This document shows, piece by piece, positions 15,686 through 24,102 of a stretch of DNA of 64,000 nt. The DNA is from Aliiroseovarius sp. S1123 (lineage in GTDB: Bacteria; Pseudomonadota; Alphaproteobacteria; Rhodobacterales; Rhodobacteraceae), in assembly GCF_023015885.1 (NCBI RefSeq), contig NZ_JALKBE010000003.1, forward strand, positions 366,630 through 430,629. Direction: 5' to 3'. The notes under the pieces are model-generated. The model saw nothing but the letters and a program-made list of their open reading frames with translations, was not told where the DNA came from and did no database searches. Both the position numbers and the translations under genes were made by a program. Each line of letters begins with the position of its first letter. The stretch's first letter is position 1.

Positions 15686-16831
15686 TCAGGTGGCGGCGCG
15701 TCCGGCCTCGATCCGGGCCATCAGATACTGCGCGAAGTCATAGTTGGGGCGTTCCAGATGGCTTAGGTGCCCCGGAACGGCGCGGTCCGAGGACAGGCCT
15801 TTGAACACTTTCTCGGTGCAGCCGCGATCTTCGACATTCACGTCATCCAGAAGCGCCTTCAGATCCGCGAAATTCTGGTCGATATCCGCGTCATCGGCAA
15901 AGTCGTTGGACATGCCGCCACCAAAGCGGATCTGTACTTGGCCCGGTCCTTTCGGATGCAGCGACAGATACCAGAAATAGCCCGGCGTCAGGGTGATCAA
16001 GAGGCTTGGATAGAGCGCCAATAAGTATGTCGTGCGCCGCTTATCGCCCTTGAGGCGGTCATTATTCGGATGCGCCATGGCGATGCGCAGCGATTCTTCT
16101 TTCAGGATTGTGTGATAGTTAAACGCGGGCAGGCCCGGCGGGCAGATCATATCCTCGAGCTTCGACAGACCGCCGATCGTGCCCGCATGACAAACCGGCA
16201 GGTGATAGCTTTCCATGAAGTTCTCGGCCAGCACCTTCCAGTTCGTGTCCCAGACGTGCTCTTCATAGAACGCCTCGGTGTAGTTGGTCATGTCATAGCC
16301 TGCGATCATCTCTTCAACTTGGGACAGCTGATCAGACACGTCGGGCGCGTCTTGGTTCAGGGTGATGAACACCCAGCCCAGCCATTCCTGACATTTCACC
16401 TGCGGCAGCTGGTACTGGTCCTTGCAGAACCCTTCGTTCAGGGTCATCGCCGGGGCGCCGCGCAGGCTGCCGTCCAGATTGTACGTCCAGGCGTGGTAAG
16501 GGCAGACGATTGCGCGGGTCTTGCCGTTGCCGTGCAAAAGCGTCGACATGCGATGCAGGCAGACGTTCGACATGGCGCGCAGTTCACCGTCCCGGTCGCG
16601 GATGACCAGAACCGGCTGACCGGCAAGCTCGCAGGTGGTGTACTGGCCCGGTTCCTTCAGCGCATCCGCCCGGCCCACACAGAACCAATCTTTCGAGAAG
16701 ATATGCTCCAGCTCTTCCTTCAGGAACGCGTCGGAGGTGTAGACCGAGGGCGGCATGGCATGGGCTTGCTCGAACGGTTCGGCGGTGTTCTGGCGAAGTT
16801 CCTCTACGGGGTCGATGTGATCTTTGGCCAT
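15686..16831 (-). CDS. Rieske oxygenase alpha subunit 2
   Basis: 381 residues. The Rieske ligands are Cys91/His93 (CLHRM) and Cys110/His113 (CPYHAW). The iron site is NFMESYHLPVCH, with His210 and His215 and bridging Glu207. It is a paralogue of oxygenase 1 in the same family but clearly diverged, so the two probably act on different substrates or on successive steps. It is 21 bases downstream of the flavoprotein monooxygenase gene and is followed by RidA. No ferredoxin or reductase gene is adjacent. Assignment to the betaine or choline monooxygenase-like branch is by motif and size only. Confidence 0.85.
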   Translation of the reverse strand: MAKDHIDPVEELRQNTAEPFEQAHAMPPSVYTSDAFLKEELEHIFSKDWFCVGRADALKEPGQYTTCELAGQPVLVIRDRDGELRAMSNVCLHRMSTLLHGNGKTRAIVCPYHAWTYNLDGSLRGAPAMTLNEGFCKDQYQLPQVKCQEWLGWVFITLNQDAPDVSDQLSQVEEMIAGYDMTNYTEAFYEEHVWDTNWKVLAENFMESYHLPVCHAGTIGGLSKLEDMICPPGLPAFNYHTILKEESLRIAMAHPNNDRLKGDKRRTTYLLALYPSLLITLTPGYFWYLSLHPKGPGQVQIRFGGGMSNDFADDADIDQNFADLKALLDDVNVEDRGCTEKVFKGLSSDRAVPGHLSHLERPNYDFAQYLMARIEAGRAAT

Positions 16832-16852
16832 CTGAGTTCTCTTTCGTTGAGC

Positions 16853-18130
16853 TTATTCTGCAGCCGAGGACACAACAGCCGCCGGGCCGTCATAATCCAG
16901 ATAGGCGCGCTGGATTGCGATCTGATCTGCGACGTGTTTCGCGTCGTGCCAGACCCCCCACAGGAAGGTCGAGCCGCGGCGGGATTGCCACGGCAGGCCA
17001 AGGAAATAGACGTCCGGTTCGACCGACACGCCACGCTGGTGGATCGGCGCGCCTTTGTCGTCGAAGGCGTCGAATTTCATCCAATTGAAATCCTGCCGGA
17101 ACCCGGTGGCCCAGATGATCGTCGTGATCCCTTCCTTGGCCAGATCAACGGTGCGGATTGGGTTGGTCAGGCAGTCGGGATCGGGGAAGGCGATGCGGGC
17201 CTCGGGCTCTTCCGGCAGGGACAGGCCGGTGCGGTCCAGATAGGCGTCGGCGGCATCCAGCATTTCGCTGTAATTGGCGTCACCTGCGGCCACATTGGCT
17301 TGCAGGTCGTCGCGGAAGGTCAGTGTGCCATCCTCAAACCCGTCGGCCATGCCCAGAAGCGTGACGCCTTCGCCCGCCAGACGACGAAAATCCATTGTAT
17401 TGCCGCCATATGCCCCAGAGACCGAGATCGTTACATGTTCCGTCCCCGGATTCGGCGCGGCCAAATCCCACAGGCCCAGCACACCCAGCCACCAGACGAA
17501 ATCGCGACCACGATAGCGGCGCGGCGGGCGGTCATGCGGCCCGACCGACAGAAAAACTTTACGCCCCGCGCGGTTCAGCTCGTCCGCGATCTGGGCACCT
17601 GATGATCCGGCCCCAACCACCAGCACCGCCCCCTCGGCCAACTGCGCGGGGTTCTTGTAGTGGTAGGAGTGGATCTGCGTGACCTTCGTGGTCTCTGGCA
17701 CGATGGGCGGGATCACGGGATGCTGGAAAGCACCGGTTGCAGCGACAATGCGCTTGGCGTGGATCTCGCCGTCCGAGGTTTCGACCCGGAACCCGGCTTG
17801 ATCAGGCAGGCGTTCAGCTTTCAACACCTCGACCCCGGTGCGCACGGGGGCGTTTACCATCTGCGCGTATTCTTCCAGATAATCCGCAACACGGTCCTTG
17901 GTCACGAACTCGTCCGGGCCGTTGCCCTTAAATTCAAGGCTAGGGAAGCGGTCGTGCCAAACGGGCCCGTTGGTCACCAGCGCGTCCCAGCGCCCTGTCC
18001 GCCACGCCTCGGCCACGCGGTTCTTTTCCAGAATCAGATGAGGCACGCCGCTGTTTCCAAGGTGTTCGCTGAGGGCAATTCCGGCCTGTCCGGCACCAAC
18101 AACAAGCGTATCAATGGTTTCAACGGGCAT
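16853..18130 (-). CDS. FAD/NAD(P)-dependent monooxygenase-type flavoprotein
   Basis: 425 residues. An FAD-binding GxGxxG (VVGAGQAGIALSEHL) opens the protein, and a second Rossmann motif for NAD(P) (VVGAGSSGAQIADEL) lies at about residues 170-184. A terminal ATGFRQDFNW-type motif is typical of flavin-containing monooxygenases and CzcO-like proteins. ATG 18130 is chosen because it immediately precedes the FAD motif. It is the first gene of the lower operon, behind a 212-base promoter region. It could hydroxylate an N or S atom, or serve as the electron donor for the Rieske enzymes. Neither can be shown here. Confidence 0.75.
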   Translation of the reverse strand: MPVETIDTLVVGAGQAGIALSEHLGNSGVPHLILEKNRVAEAWRTGRWDALVTNGPVWHDRFPSLEFKGNGPDEFVTKDRVADYLEEYAQMVNAPVRTGVEVLKAERLPDQAGFRVETSDGEIHAKRIVAATGAFQHPVIPPIVPETTKVTQIHSYHYKNPAQLAEGAVLVVGAGSSGAQIADELNRAGRKVFLSVGPHDRPPRRYRGRDFVWWLGVLGLWDLAAPNPGTEHVTISVSGAYGGNTMDFRRLAGEGVTLLGMADGFEDGTLTFRDDLQANVAAGDANYSEMLDAADAYLDRTGLSLPEEPEARIAFPDPDCLTNPIRTVDLAKEGITTIIWATGFRQDFNWMKFDAFDDKGAPIHQRGVSVEPDVYFLGLPWQSRRGSTFLWGVWHDAKHVADQIAIQRAYLDYDGPAAVVSSAAE

Positions 18131-18249
18131 GTGTCTGGTCCTTATGTCTGAATGTCGTCTCGGCGCAGGGGAAGGGCGGGGCGCACCTTCTGTTTGCGGT
18201 CGCTTTACATTGTCACTTTGGGACCAACGGAAAAGAACGTTATGAGTCA

Positions 18250-18280
18250 GCATTGATTAGGCTAAGACTAATATCAATGC
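18250..18280. promoter_or_regulatory. Palindromic operator candidate upstream of the monooxygenase operon
   Basis: GCATTGAT (18250-18257) and ATCAATGC (18273-18280) form a perfect 8-bp inverted repeat with a 15-base spacer in an AT-rich patch of an otherwise GC-rich region. The size and symmetry suit a LysR-type regulator site. It lies 120 bases before the flavoprotein start at 18130. Confidence 0.5.
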
Positions 18281-18312
18281 GCATTAATAAGGTCTGACCT
18301 AAGTCAAAGCGC

Positions 18313-18334
18313 GGGGCGTACCAGCGCACGCCCC
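18313..18334 (-). terminator. Hairpin after the aldehyde dehydrogenase gene
   Basis: GGGGCGT and ACGCCCC pair with an 8-nt loop, starting 9 bases past the aldehyde dehydrogenase stop. On the minus strand GCGCTTTGACTT follows. It divides the island into an upper and a lower transcription unit. Confidence 0.5.
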
Positions 18335-18342
18335 GGCCTATG

Positions 18343-19821
18343 TCAGCGCATCACAAATGGATTGGCCATCGGCTTGTCCGAGGTGCTAATCCATGTGGTT
18401 TTCGTGCGCGTGTAATCCAGCACCGCCTCAAGACCGGCTTCGCGGCCATAGCCGGATTGGTTATAGCCGCCGAACGGCGCGATGGGCGACACGGCGCGAT
18501 AGGTGTTTACCCAGCAGATCCCGGCCTTCAGACGCGACGACACACGGTGCGCGCGGGCGACGTTTTCGGTGAACACACCTGATCCCAGCCCAAACGGGGT
18601 TGAGTTGGCGATCGCAATGGCTTCCTCTTCCGTGTCGAAGGGGATCAGGGACATGACCGGCCCGAACATCTCGATCTTCAGGGTCTCAACGTCGGTATTG
18701 GGACATTCCACCAGCGTCGGCGCCATGTAGTTGCCGGGACGATCCAAGGGCGCGCCTCCGAACCGGATGGTTGCGCCGCCATCTCGGGCGGCTTGCAATG
18801 TCGCCTCGATGGTTCGCACCTGTGCCTTGGTGCAGAGCGGGCCGATATGTGTGTCTGCTGACAGGGGATCACCCACGACCACCGACTGCATTTTCTCTTC
18901 GATCCGCTGGGCGAGTGCATCAAAGATCGAGCGATGCACCAACCCGCGCGACCCGGCCACGCAGCTTTGCCCAGACGCGCCAAAGTTCCCGGCGATCAGC
19001 CCATTGGCCGCGCCGTCCAGATCGGCGTCTTCAAATACCAGAATAGGGGATTTGCCGCCCAGTTCCAGCGAAGTGACCGCGAAGTTTTCGGCCGAGTTGC
19101 GCACCACATGCCGCGCGGTTTCCGGACCGCCGGTAAAGGCGATGCGGTCCACATCAGGGTGACGGGTTAGCGGAATAGCGCAGTTTTCCGCGTCCCCCGT
19201 GATGACCGACACCACGCCGGGCGGGAAGCCTGCCTGTTCAATCAGGCGTGCGAATTCCAGCATCGGCGCGGGCGCAATCTCGGACGCTTTCAGCACCACG
19301 GAACAGCCCGCCGCCAAAGCCGGACCAAGCTTGGTCGCGGTCAGGAACATCTGCGCGTTCCACGGCACGATGGCGACCACCACACCGATGGGCTCGCGCC
19401 GGGTGAACACATGCATGTCGGGCTTGTCGATGGGCAGAACCGCCCCTTCGATCTTGTCCGCCAGACCGGCGTAATAGCGGTAATAATCCCCCACATAGGC
19501 TGATTGAGACGAGGTTTCGGCCAACAGCTTGCCGCTATCCGTCGTCTCGATCTGGCCGATGCGCTGGGCGTTCTCCTCGATCAACTCGGCCAAACGATAG
19601 AGTAGCTTGCCCCGCTGGGTTTGCGTCATGTCGCGCCAGACGGGATCGTTCAGAACCCGACGCCCGGCCGCGATGGCACGATCCACGTCCGCGGGCGCAG
19701 CGCAGGCAAACGTCGCCCAATCCTGACCCGTCGCCGGGTTTTGCGTGGCCATGACCTGACCGTCGGCCCCATCGACCCACTGGCCGTCAATGAACAGCTG
19801 ATAATGCGGTTTCTGTTCCAT
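18343..19821 (-). CDS. NAD(P)-dependent aldehyde dehydrogenase
   Basis: 492 residues, the usual ALDH length. The general base Glu253 is in LELGGKSP, the catalytic Cys287 is in GQSCVAGSR, and Asn155 is in VPWNAQ. The closest types by eye are betaine/semialdehyde dehydrogenases. ATG 19821 is preferred to GTG 19833 because GAGGGA lies just before it. It is 8 bases downstream of the luciferase-like monooxygenase gene, so it probably oxidises the aldehyde made by that ring-opening step. The substrate is inferred only. Confidence 0.9.
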   Translation of the reverse strand: MEQKPHYQLFIDGQWVDGADGQVMATQNPATGQDWATFACAAPADVDRAIAAGRRVLNDPVWRDMTQTQRGKLLYRLAELIEENAQRIGQIETTDSGKLLAETSSQSAYVGDYYRYYAGLADKIEGAVLPIDKPDMHVFTRREPIGVVVAIVPWNAQMFLTATKLGPALAAGCSVVLKASEIAPAPMLEFARLIEQAGFPPGVVSVITGDAENCAIPLTRHPDVDRIAFTGGPETARHVVRNSAENFAVTSLELGGKSPILVFEDADLDGAANGLIAGNFGASGQSCVAGSRGLVHRSIFDALAQRIEEKMQSVVVGDPLSADTHIGPLCTKAQVRTIEATLQAARDGGATIRFGGAPLDRPGNYMAPTLVECPNTDVETLKIEMFGPVMSLIPFDTEEEAIAIANSTPFGLGSGVFTENVARAHRVSSRLKAGICWVNTYRAVSPIAPFGGYNQSGYGREAGLEAVLDYTRTKTTWISTSDKPMANPFVMR

Positions 19822-19829
19822 CTGTTCCC

Positions 19830-20864
19830 TCACTGAAACGCTGGCATGACGTCGTCGATGAACCGCGCCAGCGACTCGCGCTTGCGCTCAAAACTCATGC
19901 CGCTGTCGATCCAGAACGAATACTCATCATAGCCCAAATCTTCGTAGCGTTTGATCTGGTCGATGACCTCCTGCGCGGTGCCGATGGTCAGATCACGCTT
20001 CAGGTTCTCGGGCGCCATCATTGTGTTCGCGGCCATTTCCTCGTCGGTCAGTTCTTGGATCAAACCCTGGCTGACCGGGCGCTTGTTCTGGAACCACGCG
20101 CCGAAATAGCAATAGAAGCGCGACAGCTCTTTCGCCGCCTGATCCACATCCGCCGCGTCTTTGCCCACATAGGTGTGATGCAGCAGCATGATTTTCGGGC
20201 GCTTGCCGTCATAGCCGTCACAGGCTGCGTTGAAGCGATCCATCAGGCTTTCGATCTCCTCAATCCCCTGCCACAGCGGGGTGACCTGAATGTTGAAGCC
20301 ATTGTGCACGCCGAATTCGTGGCTGTTGGGGTCACGTGCAGCGATCCAGATCGGCGGGCCGTCTTCCTGCAGGGGCTTCGGGGCCGAGGTCGTGGCGGGG
20401 AACTGGAAGAACTCGCCTTCATGGGCGCAATCGCCTTTCCACAGCTGCGGAACCAGCGGGGCCATCTCGCGCATCCGCTGCCCGGCCTCCCACGCGTCCA
20501 GACCCGGCATCAGGCGTTCGTATTCATAGGAATACGCACCGCGTGCGATGCCCAGCTCGATCCGCCCGCCGGTCATCAGATCGGCCGACGCGGCCTCGCC
20601 CGCCAGCTTGATCGGATGCCAGAAGGGGGCAATAACGGTGCCGGTGCCAAGACGCACATGCTTGGTGTGGTGGGCCAGATTGACCAGCGTCAGAAACGGG
20701 TTCGGCGCGATGGTGAAATCCATCCCGTGATGTTCCCCGGTCCAGACCGCCCGCATCTTGGCGTCGTCGGCCATCTTGCACAGTTCGATGAACTCGTCAT
20801 TCAGCTGCGCGTGCGACTGGTCGGGGGTGATGCGCTCCATATGGGCGAACAGCGAAAATTCCAT
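19830..20864 (-). CDS. Luciferase-like (LLM) flavin-dependent monooxygenase
   Basis: 344 residues of bacterial-luciferase type. Typical elements are AVWTGEHHG, LGTGTVIAPFWHPIKLAGE, GRIELGIARG and the C-terminal GTAQEVIDQIKRYEDLGYDE. Such enzymes use reduced FMN supplied by a partner reductase, encoded here by the gene 3 bases upstream. RutA (uracil) and TgnA (trigonelline) are members that open N-heterocycles; others act on alkanes or sulfonates. The context of reductase, ALDH and hydrolase resembles Tgn. The catalytic substrate cannot be fixed from this sequence. Confidence 0.85.
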   Translation of the reverse strand: MEFSLFAHMERITPDQSHAQLNDEFIELCKMADDAKMRAVWTGEHHGMDFTIAPNPFLTLVNLAHHTKHVRLGTGTVIAPFWHPIKLAGEAASADLMTGGRIELGIARGAYSYEYERLMPGLDAWEAGQRMREMAPLVPQLWKGDCAHEGEFFQFPATTSAPKPLQEDGPPIWIAARDPNSHEFGVHNGFNIQVTPLWQGIEEIESLMDRFNAACDGYDGKRPKIMLLHHTYVGKDAADVDQAAKELSRFYCYFGAWFQNKRPVSQGLIQELTDEEMAANTMMAPENLKRDLTIGTAQEVIDQIKRYEDLGYDEYSFWIDSGMSFERKRESLARFIDDVMPAFQ

Positions 20865-20867
20865 GGA

Positions 20868-21797
20868 TCAGGTCCTTTCTGACAGAGCATGCACATCGCC
20901 GCGCTTTGCGTCGCCCAGATAAAGGCCAAAGCTGCGGGTGCGGAATTCAAGGGCGTAGCGCGCCATCATGTCGGCGATGGCGGGTGTGGTGTAGGTGAGG
21001 CTGGGCAAGTCGGCGACAGGGATGGCCTGAAGGGGCGCGTCCACTTGCGCGTTATCGCTGCTACCAAGGAAATAGGCGAAATGCTGGCCACGGCTGGCGT
21101 CGTCATAGACGGAATAGGCTGGCCCCAGCCGCGCCGATATCCCGCGTGCGGCCAGATCGTCCTGCAAGTCTTGCCGTAGCTGTCCGCGATCCGAGCGTTC
21201 GATCTGTGGCAGGCGGAACCCGTCGGGCGTCTGTTCCAGAAGCACCTCGTCCCCGACCGAGATAATCGCTCCGCAGATCGCGCGCCCTTCGGTCTGTTCC
21301 AGCGCGGCGCGCTCCAGCCCAAGGCTGAAATACTGCCCGCCCGCATAGCCAAGGCCGCGGCCCTCGGACTGGGCGAAATCTGTCACCTGCCCGATCAGGA
21401 TCTGGTGGTCGCCTGCGGGCATGGAGTTCCATGTGGAGCACGAGAACTGCGCAATCGCGCCGTCGATCAGGGGGATGCCATTGGCGTCTTCGCGGTGGCT
21501 GACTTGGGCAAACCGATCGCCCTTGAAGCTGGCGAAGGTGTTGGACACGTCTTCTTGCCCCTCGGCCAGAATGTTCACAGCGAAATGCGTGCAGCCGGCG
21601 AAGGCGTCAAACGACGACAGGAACTTACCGGGGCAGACCAACAAAAGGGGCGGATCCATCGACACGGATGAAAACGAGTTCGCGGTGAAGCCATAGGGCG
21701 TGCCATCGGGCGTGCGGGTCGTGACCACGGTGACGCCAGTCATGAAGCGGCCAAAGGCTTGGCGCAGGGCGCGGGGATCAAATTCGGTCACGGCCAA
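20868..21797 (-). CDS. Flavin reductase with Nudix-like C-terminal extension
   Basis: 309 residues. Residues about 1-165 are a flavin reductase domain (ALRQAFGRFMTGVTVVTT, GFTANSFSSVSMDPPLLLV, NILAEGQ). Residues about 170-309 form an extra domain. Its beginning, GAIISVGDEVLLEQTPDGFR, looks like the first hairpin of a Nudix fold, but the metal-binding Glu motif is missing. It should supply FMNH2 to the adjacent LLM enzyme. The extension may sense the substrate and switch the reductase, as C-terminal domains do in some HPA hydroxylase reductases. That role is inferred. Its start overlaps the hydrolase gene end by 10 bases. Confidence 0.8.
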   Translation of the reverse strand: MAVTEFDPRALRQAFGRFMTGVTVVTTRTPDGTPYGFTANSFSSVSMDPPLLLVCPGKFLSSFDAFAGCTHFAVNILAEGQEDVSNTFASFKGDRFAQVSHREDANGIPLIDGAIAQFSCSTWNSMPAGDHQILIGQVTDFAQSEGRGLGYAGGQYFSLGLERAALEQTEGRAICGAIISVGDEVLLEQTPDGFRLPQIERSDRGQLRQDLQDDLAARGISARLGPAYSVYDDASRGQHFAYFLGSSDNAQVDAPLQAIPVADLPSLTYTTPAIADMMARYALEFRTRSFGLYLGDAKRGDVHALSERT

Positions 21798-22567
21798 ATC
21801 TCCTTTGCGAAGTCCAGAAGGGCCGCGTTGACGTCAGCGGCGTGGGTCATCGGCATCATGTGCGCGGCGCTCTCGGCGATCTGTGCGCGGCCCTGCGGGG
21901 CCAACGCGGCCATGGCTTGCGACATGGCTGGGGTCGAATTGGGCTCGTCCGCGCCGGTCATGAACAGGGCAGGGCGGGGCAGGGTGGTCAGGGCGTCCGT
22001 ATCCGGTCCGTCCTGATGCGCGAAGATGGTGTAGGCGGATTTGTACGCCGCCGGGTTCACCTCGGTCAGCCACCCGTGGCAGGCATCGCGTTCGGGCGAG
22101 GCATCCGTGCCAAACCACCGCTCCAACGTGCCATGGGGATCGGCCATGCTGACCCCGTCCAGGCTGGCGGCACGGGCTTGCACCGCCTCGGCAGCATCAG
22201 GGCGGCGCCGGAAAATGGCGTTCAAGGCGACCACTCCGCGCACTTTTTCCGGATACCGGATCGCCATGTCCAACGCGATCATTGCGCCCATGGAATGCCC
22301 GACCACCATCACCGGGCCGTCAATCCCGGTGGCGATGGCGTCAGTGTAGTCGACCAGACCCAGTTTGCCCGAGGGCAGAGCGCTTCCCCCATGCCCCGGC
22401 ATGTCCACCGCCACCACGCGATAGTGCGGCGATAGCGCGTCCAGCTGTGCCCCCCACGCCTCGGCCCTGAGGCCGACGCCGTGGATGAACAGGATGGTCG
22501 CCCCCTGCCCAGCGGAGATCGCGGACAGGGTGGCGTGATCAGACCGCGGCCGGGTTGTCCAGGTCAT
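21788..22567 (-). CDS. Alpha/beta-hydrolase
   Basis: 259 residues with the hydrolase fold. The oxyanion motif is FIHGVGL, and the nucleophile elbow GHSMG has Ser92. The acid is likely in TGADEPNS, and the His in SAAHMMPMTH. RutD and TgnD are hydrolases placed similarly in ring-opening pathways, cutting an amide or ester product. Its start (AAGGAT upstream) overlaps the DUF1185 gene by 29 bases, so translation is probably coupled. The substrate is unknown. Confidence 0.85.
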   Translation of the reverse strand: MTWTTRPRSDHATLSAISAGQGATILFIHGVGLRAEAWGAQLDALSPHYRVVAVDMPGHGGSALPSGKLGLVDYTDAIATGIDGPVMVVGHSMGAMIALDMAIRYPEKVRGVVALNAIFRRRPDAAEAVQARAASLDGVSMADPHGTLERWFGTDASPERDACHGWLTEVNPAAYKSAYTIFAHQDGPDTDALTTLPRPALFMTGADEPNSTPAMSQAMAALAPQGRAQIAESAAHMMPMTHAADVNAALLDFAKEIWP

Positions 22568-23138
22568 GGCCCAGATCCTTCAGGTCCTGATAACGGTCAC
22601 CAATGCGGTGATGCGGGCGGCCGGTGGTCGCTGCACCCAGCACCACGACGATCTCGTCCGCGCGGGGGGCGTCGGGGATCGCGAATTGCAAAGTCAGGTA
22701 ATGCGAGCGGCGCCCCGCGTCGTTCTTGTCCATCAGCGGCACCATGATCGGTGCGTTCGCTGGACCACGGGTGTTGGTAAACGCCAGATAAGACTTCGCG
22801 CCCACGGCCTCGCGATAGAAATTGCCGAACCGCAGCGTGTGGATCAGGCCCGAGGCATGCTCGACCTCGCCATCCAAACCGACGACGGCGGCCTTGCCAT
22901 AGGCTTCGATCGCGTCGCCGCTACCGGCCAGCGCAATCATGCGTTCGGTCATCATCTCGCCCAGCACGGGGCCAAAGGCGTGGATTTCCGGCTTCAGGTC
23001 TTCAACGAAGCGCCCGGCCCACGGGTTCTTGACCACGGCGGCCACGGCGAACATGCGCCACGGGGTGTCGGCGGGCTTGAACCCTTCGATCAGAACCTCT
23101 TCGTCATAGGTCACAATTTTGCGGATTTCGGGCGTCAT
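22539..23138 (-). CDS. DUF1185 ("amino acid synthesis") family protein
   Basis: 199 residues that match the family labelled amino-acid synthesis protein (DUF1185), a name with little biochemical support. Features are VVKNPWAGRFVEDL near residue 40, LAGSGDAIEAYGKAAVVG, and VVLGAATTGRPHHRIGD near the end. AGGAG precedes the start at 23138. It is the first gene of the upper operon, transcribed away from the LysR gene at 23245. It may be an enzyme acting on a small nitrogenous product of the pathway. Confidence 0.75.
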   Translation of the reverse strand: MTPEIRKIVTYDEEVLIEGFKPADTPWRMFAVAAVVKNPWAGRFVEDLKPEIHAFGPVLGEMMTERMIALAGSGDAIEAYGKAAVVGLDGEVEHASGLIHTLRFGNFYREAVGAKSYLAFTNTRGPANAPIMVPLMDKNDAGRRSHYLTLQFAIPDAPRADEIVVVLGAATTGRPHHRIGDRYQDLKDLGHDLDNPAAV

Positions 23139-23244
23139 TTGGGTCTCCTATTCGCTTGGCGACATCATCGGAACGCCCTGATATTTTGACAAATGATAGA
23201 TTTACGGGCTTAGGTATTAAAAAGACTAATGGCTGGTTTGACCC

Positions 23245-24102
23245 ATGAAGAAATCACTTCCCCCGCTGACATGGTTTCGCGCCTTTGAAGCCGCCGCGCG
23301 ACACCTGAGTTTCACCGCTGCGGGGGACGAGATTGGCTTGACCCAATCCGCGGTCAGCCAACAGGTCAAAGCGCTGGAATCCCGGCTGCGCGTGTCGCTG
23401 TTCACCCGTCACGCGCGCGGGCTGTCGCTGACCGATGACGGGCGCAAGCTGTTGCCGCAAGTGGGCGCGGCGCTGGGCACCCTTGCCGCCGCGACCGAGG
23501 TGTTTGACGCGGGCCCCACCCAAAACCTGTTGACCATCGCGACTTCGGTCAGCGTCGCCCAATGGATCATCGCCCCGCATTTGCAGAACTTCACCCGAAC
23601 GCACCCAAACGTCCGCGTGCGGTTCCTGAGCGCGATCTGGCCGGACGAGTTCAACGCCTCGCGCGCCGATGTGGAAATCCGCTTTGGGTCCGCCAAGCAG
23701 GTGGGCAAGAACGCAGAACTTCTGACGCCAGACGGGCTGGTCGCGATGAAATCCCCCGCTCTGACCGGTGCCCTGCAAGACTTGCCGCTGATCGAGGCCG
23801 TCGGCACCTCGGGCGGGTGGAAAAGTTGGTCCGCGCAGATCGGAGGGCGGTGTGAACCCACGCTGTTCGCGGACTCGTTCGGCATGGCGCTGCACCTTGC
23901 TGCGGAAGGAAACGGCGTTGCGCTGGTCAGCGAGCTTTTGATCCAGAATGCGCAGCGAACGGGCCAGTTGACCCGCGCCCACCCGGCCTCGATCCCCAGC
24001 AACGAGGGCTATTACCTGTCGGTGAATGACCAGAACCCTGCCGCCGCCGAGTTCCGGTTATGGCTGCTGGATGTGCTGTCGAACGCGGCGGGTCAAGCCT
24101 AG
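23245..24102 (+). CDS. LysR-family regulator, GcvA-like
   Basis: 285 residues. The helix-turn-helix is LPPLTWFRAFEAAARHLSFTAAGDE with TQSAVSQQVKALE, and the effector domain starts at about residue 90. It is divergent from the DUF1185-led operon over a 106-base AT-rich intergenic region, the classic arrangement for a LysR activator. It is therefore the best candidate for controlling the LLM/reductase/ALDH operon. Its 3' end overlaps the convergent transporter gene by 4 bases. Confidence 0.87.
   Translation: MKKSLPPLTWFRAFEAAARHLSFTAAGDEIGLTQSAVSQQVKALESRLRVSLFTRHARGLSLTDDGRKLLPQVGAALGTLAAATEVFDAGPTQNLLTIATSVSVAQWIIAPHLQNFTRTHPNVRVRFLSAIWPDEFNASRADVEIRFGSAKQVGKNAELLTPDGLVAMKSPALTGALQDLPLIEAVGTSGGWKSWSAQIGGRCEPTLFADSFGMALHLAAEGNGVALVSELLIQNAQRTGQLTRAHPASIPSNEGYYLSVNDQNPAAAEFRLWLLDVLSNAAGQA

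Noticed and set aside
16070..17602. Open frame of 510 codons on the plus strand across Rieske oxygenase 2 and the flavoprotein gene
   Set aside because: Antisense shadow of two well-supported genes; the translated sequence has Arg/Gln/His-rich composition typical of a spurious frame.
23205..23232. Shared regulator site TTAGG...GACTAAT also seen near 18257-18272
   Set aside because: The spacing between the two half-elements differs (9 versus 4 bases), so a common site is not supported.
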